A stretch of 9,436 bases of DNA from Clostridia bacterium (GTDB lineage Bacteria; Bacillota; Clostridia; Oscillospirales; Acutalibacteraceae): positions 1 through 9,436 of the forward strand of contig JAFQKZ010000050.1 in the NCBI GenBank assembly GCA_017414725.1, in the 5' to 3' direction. Under the pieces are notes generated by a model, which was given only the letters and a program-made list of their open reading frames with translations, was not told the DNA's origin and did not search any database. Position numbers and translations under genes: made by a program. Each line of letters opens with the position of its first letter. The first letter of the stretch is position 1. Shown piece by piece: positions 6,612 to 9,436 of the stretch.

Positions 6612-6977
6612 TTATTTAAAAGATTTTTTCAGAATATCAATAGATTTTTTCTCGAGTCTTGAAACATATGACCTAGAGATTTTCAGTTTATTCGCAACTT
6701 CTCTTTGCGGCAACGGTTTACTGCCACCTAGACCATATCTCAAACACATTATGATTTTTTCTCTGGGATTTAATAATTTAGTAATATACTTATATAATTT
6801 TTCTGTTTCGATTTTTTGGTCAATTTCTTCGGTTATAGATTTATCAGAAGCAATCGTGTCCATAAGAGTCAAAGAATTTCCGTTTTTATCTGTTTCAACG
6901 GGTTCTTCAATAGAAATATCGGACGAAAATTTGCTCGAACTCCTGAGATGCATTAAAATCTCGTTTGGTATCCTCAC
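6612..6977 (-). CDS. sigK: Sporulation sigma factor sigma-K, C-terminal part (3' exon of split sigK)
   Basis: Only the C-terminal portion of a sigma-70-family sporulation factor is present. It runs from NEILMHLR (coding from about 6965) through the region-3 segment, with LNPREKIIMCLRYGLGG, then the region-4 helix-turn-helix PQREVANKLKISRSYVSRLEKK, which contacts the -35 element. The ISRSYVSR helix favours sigma-K over sigma-E, which usually has ISQSYISR. Regions 1.2 and 2 (core binding, -10 recognition) are missing. The frame is open to a GTG at 6977, but codons before NEIL (RIP) belong to the adjoining element and there is no ribosome binding site, so it cannot make a working sigma factor alone. 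In B. subtilis sigK is split at this same motif by the skin element and rejoined by site-specific recombination in the mother cell. The gene ends with TAA at 6612-6614; the 5' half must lie beyond the window. Confidence 0.88.
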   Translation of the reverse strand: MRIPNEILMHLRSSSKFSSDISIEEPVETDKNGNSLTLMDTIASDKSITEEIDQKIETEKLYKYITKLLNPREKIIMCLRYGLGGSKPLPQREVANKLKISRSYVSRLEKKSIDILKKSFK

Positions 6978-8658
6978 ATTGTGGCTCTATTAAATTAAAA
7001 GAATCTGACAGCAATTTATCGCTTTCCATACCGAATAAATACACATGGACGTTTTCTCCATCCCATATTACTTTATTTATAAGAGTTCTAAGAGCTGCCC
7101 TTTTTTGCTCTAAATCCATCTCATCAAAGCTTTTGCTAAATGAAAGAGCGGTATTTTTTAGATTATCAAAATCTATCTGCGATAAATCTTGGTTTTTAAG
7201 CAAATTTTCAATTTCTTCTTTCCGTTTGAGTAACTTATTTTTTTCATCGTCAAGAGTATTTATATTATCAGTTATATATTTTTGAGCTGGAGTATTTGAA
7301 GCATTAACAAGAGCTTTCACAAGCGATGATATTTCTTTTTCAATTTTTTGGAACGATTTATCAATATTTGAAATTTCATCTCCGTAGTTTTCGCTTTGCA
7401 TTGAAATTTCTTTTTTCGCTTTATTGATATCTCTTAAAAACTCTGAGTTATCCATTGCAAGTTTTTTTATTTCTTCACACACTACTTTATCAAGAATATT
7501 GCCATTTGGATTTTTCATTTGGCAATTATGGCATCTACTTTTTTCTTTTAATTCACAAAGATAGCTATAAATATATTCACCATCCTGGTTTTTGCGTTTG
7601 CTGAGTTTTGGACGCATATAATGTCCACAACTTCCACAAAACAAAAGACCCGAAAGAAGTGCTATATTGCTTTTTGGTTTTCGATATGACTTTGAGGAAT
7701 TTTGAGCTAAGTTTTCTTGAACATGAATCCAATCATTTGAGGATATTATTCCCTCGTGTTTTCCGACTGATACAATCCAATCTTTTATATCTCTGGTTTT
7801 GGTGGCTTTTCCGTCTGTTTGAAGTGTCTTGTTATAAGACATAACTCCGTATTTGCCATTAAATTTATTTTTTATACCTTCTTCGTCTGCAAACTCTACT
7901 CCTCTATCTGAAAAAAACTTAAAAGCGTTTTCATCAGCTATCATATACACCGGATTTTCCAAAATGTTTTTTACCGCAAAACGACTAAAATCTCTTCCGT
8001 TTTTCGTTTTAACATGGTTTTGAATTAAATAAGTTTCTACTTTTGTAAGAGAATTAGTTTCTATAAATTTCTTAAATATAAACTTTATTAATTCTGCCTC
8101 ATCGGGAATAATTTTAAGCTTAAACATTTGCTTAGTTTTTCCGTCATCTAAAACTTGCTGAATTTTTTCGGATTCATATCCTGTCGGAGCAGTTCCTCCA
8201 AGCCATCTTCCAGTTTTTGCAAGCATAAGCATATTATCCCTTATTCTTTCGGCAATAGTTTCCCTTTCAAGTTGAGCAAAAACAGATGCTATATACATCA
8301 TTGCTCTACCCATAGGAGTTGATGTATCAAACTGTTCTTTTACTGACACGAATGATATATTTCTATTGTTCAAATCGGTTATAAGAGAAGAAAAATCGCT
8401 TACATTTCGGCTTATTCTGTCAAGTCTATAACAGACTATATAATCAACTTTTTGCTTCTTAGAATCTGCTATCATTTTTTTAAACATAGGTCTTTCTAAA
8501 TTCTTCGCAGAAAATCCCTCATCTTCGTAAACGACAATATCTTTTTCATCTATATCATGAATATGCGAAAAAAGGTATTCTTTGCAAATTTCTACCTGGT
8601 TTTCAATTGACTCACCTTTGCCTGTGTATTTGGATTTTCGGCTATAAATATAGTACAT
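6907..8658 (-). CDS. Large serine recombinase, SpoIVCA-like sigK-element excisionase
   Basis: A complete 583-residue large serine recombinase. The N-terminal resolvase domain (1-155) carries YSRKS with catalytic S9, YRLDRISRN at 77-85 and QLERETIAERIR at 129-140. The recombinase domain follows (about 160-320), then a zinc ribbon with C341, C344, C368, C376 and C379, and a long coiled-coil region at about 405-490 that in this family controls integration versus excision. The ATG at 8658 is supported by AAGGAAG inside the end of the preceding gene, whose stop lies one base away. The enzyme sits at the break in sigK, as SpoIVCA does in skin elements, so its likely job is to excise the element and rebuild sigK during sporulation. 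Residues from about K565 to the TAA stop are encoded by sigK DNA in another frame, an unusual overlap with the attachment site. Confidence 0.93.
   Translation of the reverse strand: MYYIYSRKSKYTGKGESIENQVEICKEYLFSHIHDIDEKDIVVYEDEGFSAKNLERPMFKKMIADSKKQKVDYIVCYRLDRISRNVSDFSSLITDLNNRNISFVSVKEQFDTSTPMGRAMMYIASVFAQLERETIAERIRDNMLMLAKTGRWLGGTAPTGYESEKIQQVLDDGKTKQMFKLKIIPDEAELIKFIFKKFIETNSLTKVETYLIQNHVKTKNGRDFSRFAVKNILENPVYMIADENAFKFFSDRGVEFADEEGIKNKFNGKYGVMSYNKTLQTDGKATKTRDIKDWIVSVGKHEGIISSNDWIHVQENLAQNSSKSYRKPKSNIALLSGLLFCGSCGHYMRPKLSKRKNQDGEYIYSYLCELKEKSRCHNCQMKNPNGNILDKVVCEEIKKLAMDNSEFLRDINKAKKEISMQSENYGDEISNIDKSFQKIEKEISSLVKALVNASNTPAQKYITDNINTLDDEKNKLLKRKEEIENLLKNQDLSQIDFDNLKNTALSFSKSFDEMDLEQKRAALRTLINKVIWDGENVHVYLFGMESDKLLSDSFNLIEPQCEDTKRDFNASQEFEQIFVRYFY
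6951..6970 (-). other. Putative attachment-site junction (element/sigK boundary)
   Basis: Homology to sigma-K starts at AACGAGATT (6965-6957, leftward), which encodes N-E-I. The B. subtilis sigK crossover uses a short AATGA core at the equivalent ENEI codons, so the crossover here is probably within or beside AACGA. The exact core cannot be fixed without the other end of the element. Confidence 0.6.
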
Positions 8659-8659
8659 T

Positions 8660-8812
8660 TTATTCTTCCTTCCCTTTTGTGTAGTCTGAAATTATTTTTG
8701 AGCATAAATTTGAAATCGAGCGACCTTCCTTTTTTGCAATTATAACAAGTTTTTCTTTTAGCTCTTTACTTATTGTTATCAGTATTCTTGTATTATCTTG
8801 GGATATTGGCAT
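8660..8812 (-). CDS. Ribbon-helix-helix (Arc/CopG-like) small DNA-binding protein
   Basis: A 50-residue protein with the layout of an Arc/MetJ/CopG ribbon-helix-helix domain. A beta strand NTRILITIS (residues 7-15) with alternating polar and hydrophobic side chains is followed by helix A KELKEKLVIIAKKEG (16-30), the turn RS, and helix B ISNLCSKIISDYTK (33-46). Such proteins bind DNA as dimers, inserting the paired strands into the major groove. The ATG at 8812 has AAAGGA eight bases upstream. The stop is separated from the recombinase ATG by a single base, so the two are almost certainly co-transcribed and translationally coupled. Likely roles are autorepressor at the palindrome 8850-8862, or a directionality factor controlling excision; neither is proven by the sequence. 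Confidence 0.82.
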   Translation of the reverse strand: MPISQDNTRILITISKELKEKLVIIAKKEGRSISNLCSKIISDYTKGKEE

Positions 8813-8845
8813 ATTAAAAAATCCTTTCTAAAATGTTTTGTTAAT

Positions 8846-8874
8846 ATAATATCACAGTGATACACTAAATGCAA
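8846..8874 (-). promoter_or_regulatory. Promoter of the ribbon-helix-helix/recombinase operon
   Basis: Leftward TTGCAT (8869-8874), exactly 17 bases, TATTAT (8846-8851). The spacer and first bases of the -10 contain the palindrome at 8850-8862, so a protein bound there would block RNA polymerase. It looks sigma-A-like; I did not find a good sigma-E consensus here. Confidence 0.6.
8850..8862. promoter_or_regulatory. Operator-like palindrome TATCACAGTGATA
   Basis: A 13-bp perfect inverted repeat (TATCAC-A-GTGATA) placed between the -35 and -10 elements of the leftward promoter. A weaker rightward promoter (TTGTTA 8838-8843, 17 bases, TACACT 8861-8866 with a preceding TG) spans the same site. 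The binding protein may be the adjacent ribbon-helix-helix protein or a repressor encoded beyond the window. Confidence 0.6.
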
Positions 8875-8891
8875 GTAAATATCGTTGCACT

Positions 8892-8920
8892 TTGCCATAA
8901 AAATTATGGCAATTTTTAAT
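8892..8920 (+). promoter_or_regulatory. Rightward promoter overlapping a second palindrome
   Basis: TTGCCA (8892-8897), 17-base spacer, TTTAAT (8915-8920). The perfect inverted repeat TTGCCATAA-AAA-TTATGGCAA (8892-8912) covers the -35 and spacer, so it may be an operator. It is followed by TTTTT and could instead act as a weak intrinsic terminator, but no rightward gene precedes it. Confidence 0.45.
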
Positions 8921-8943
8921 ATCAAAAGGATGGTTAATTTCTT

Positions 8944-9060
8944 ATGGTTTCAATTAATATCAATCCTGATTTTGATTGCAATAACAGTTTTCCAAAAAGG
9001 AAAATCAAAAATTCTAAATGCTCTCAAAATCATATGCTAAAAATAAAGAAAGGGAAATGA
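8944..9060 (+). CDS. Very short ORF, first of the rightward element genes (uncertain)
   Basis: A 38-codon basic ORF (begins MVSININ, ends KIKKGK). AAAGGATGG at 8925-8933 lies about ten bases before its ATG. Its TGA overlaps the ATG of the next gene in an ATGA arrangement, typical of coupled phage genes. No family is recognised. A competing frame, 8930-9040, encodes a 36-residue peptide with a hydrophobic stretch (FLWFQLISILILIAITVF), but its ATG lies inside the ribosome-binding-like sequence. Only one of the two is likely to be used, and neither is certain. Confidence 0.3.
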   Translation: MVSININPDFDCNNSFPKRKIKNSKCSQNHMLKIKKGK

Positions 9061-9227
9061 AATTTATGAATTTAGTTTTATTGATAGTCAGTTTTTGCTG
9101 TATGCTTTGGGGAATATATAATTACTCAGAACTACAAAAACTTGAATTTAAAACCGAAAGAACTTTTATGGAAATTGCAAAAGAACTTGATAAGTTAAAA
9201 AATAACTCTAGAAGGTGTGAAAAATAA
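9057..9227 (+). CDS. Small single-span membrane protein, skin-element/phage-like
   Basis: Encodes 56 residues from the ATG at 9057; a second in-frame ATG at 9066 is also possible. The frame is open to 9018, but AAAGAAAGGGAA just before 9057 makes the later starts more likely. One membrane segment (MNLVLLIVSFCCMLWGIYNY, residues 4-23) is followed by a charged, probably helical tail (ELQKLEFKTERTFMEIAKEL), so a small membrane-anchored protein with a cytoplasmic coiled tail is likely. The stop overlaps the next start (TAATG). Function unknown; small proteins of this shape are common in prophage modules. Confidence 0.65.
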   Translation: MKFMNLVLLIVSFCCMLWGIYNYSELQKLEFKTERTFMEIAKELDKLKNNSRRCEK

Positions 9228-9436
9228 TGGAACTAATAGATGATAGAAGGTATTTAGAACCACCAAAATACTCAAAAGATTATGTTTATAGATGTGATAT
9301 TTGCAATGAAGAAATTTTTGAAGGAGAAGAATGCTATGAAATTAACAGCTTAATTTATTGTCCGGAATGCATGGAAACGGACTTTAAAGTTATAGCCGAA
9401 AGCATAGATATAGAAGGATATCTTTCGGATTTAAAA
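9227..9436 (+). CDS. Zinc-ribbon-like hypothetical protein, N-terminal part
   Basis: Starts at an ATG sharing one base with the preceding TAA and runs off the window after 70 codons with no stop. Two C-x2-C pairs, C23/C26 (YRCDICNEE) and C45/C48 (IYCPECME), with C36 between them, suggest a small treble-clef or zinc-ribbon fold. Residues after 50 are acidic and hydrophobic. Short proteins of this design occur widely as hypothetical genes in prophages and skin-like elements of Clostridia; no specific role can be given. The stop/start overlap points to co-translation with the membrane protein. Confidence 0.7.
   Translation, partial: MELIDDRRYLEPPKYSKDYVYRCDICNEEIFEGEECYEINSLIYCPECMETDFKVIAESIDIEGYLSDLK

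Larger units (their letters stand above)
6965..9436. mobile_element. Skin-like intervening element in sigK (partial, one end)
   Basis: The element boundary is placed where sigma-K homology stops at about 6965. From there to the right window edge the DNA carries a serine recombinase, a ribbon-helix-helix protein, a repressor-style divergent control region and tiny phage-like genes with overlapping stops and starts. All of this is typical of prophage-derived DNA. The position inside sigK argues for a developmentally excised skin element rather than an ordinary prophage. The far end, the total size and the 5' half of sigK are not visible. Confidence 0.75.

Noticed and set aside
8838..8880. Sigma-E-type promoter for the recombinase operon
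   Set aside because: GATATT is present as a possible -35, but no matching CATA-type -10 lies at the right distance.

Overview
The window looks like chromosomal DNA of a low-GC, Gram-positive, endospore-forming bacterium, most likely a member of Clostridia. The support is an AT-rich composition, AGGAG-type ribosome binding sites, TTG and GTG starts, TypA, PlsY, XerC-type and NADP-type GDH proteins of Firmicutes character, and above all the 3' part of a sporulation sigma factor gene (sigK). I cannot name the species.

Layout: 1-1650 is a leftward operon: plsY (phospholipid synthesis), a histidine-phosphatase-family gene, and the 5' end of typA, with a promoter at 1622-1650. Facing right from the same intergenic region is a secreted-protein gene (1727-2507) that is frameshifted at a TA repeat and visibly richer in G+C than its neighbours. 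A bidirectional terminator separates it from a leftward tRNA-Ser(GGA). Next come a rightward secreted glycine-rich, beta-helix-like protein with a near-consensus promoter, a XerC/XerD-type tyrosine recombinase, and NADP-type glutamate dehydrogenase. The gdhA gene converges on the sigK fragment, with an imperfect hairpin between them.

The most interesting part is 6612-9436. The leftward frame ending at 6612 is only the C-terminal part of sigma-K, beginning at the NEILMHLR motif, which is the place where sigK is split by the skin element in Bacillus subtilis. Directly upstream is a large serine recombinase (SpoIVCA-like) whose own reading frame runs through the junction into sigK DNA, so about 19 of its C-terminal residues are encoded by the sigma-factor exon in another frame. 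The recombinase is preceded by a 50-residue ribbon-helix-helix protein whose stop codon lies one base from the recombinase start. Both are read from a promoter containing a 13-bp palindrome. Beyond a second palindrome, a rightward set of tiny genes begins (a short ORF, a single-span membrane protein, a zinc-ribbon protein) and runs off the window. I infer a skin-like, developmentally excised element whose far end, and the 5' half of sigK, lie beyond position 9436.

In the proposed model the recombinase excises the element in the sporulating mother cell and rejoins sigK. The ribbon-helix-helix protein is a candidate regulator or directionality factor. No CRISPR array, rRNA or insertion sequence was seen.
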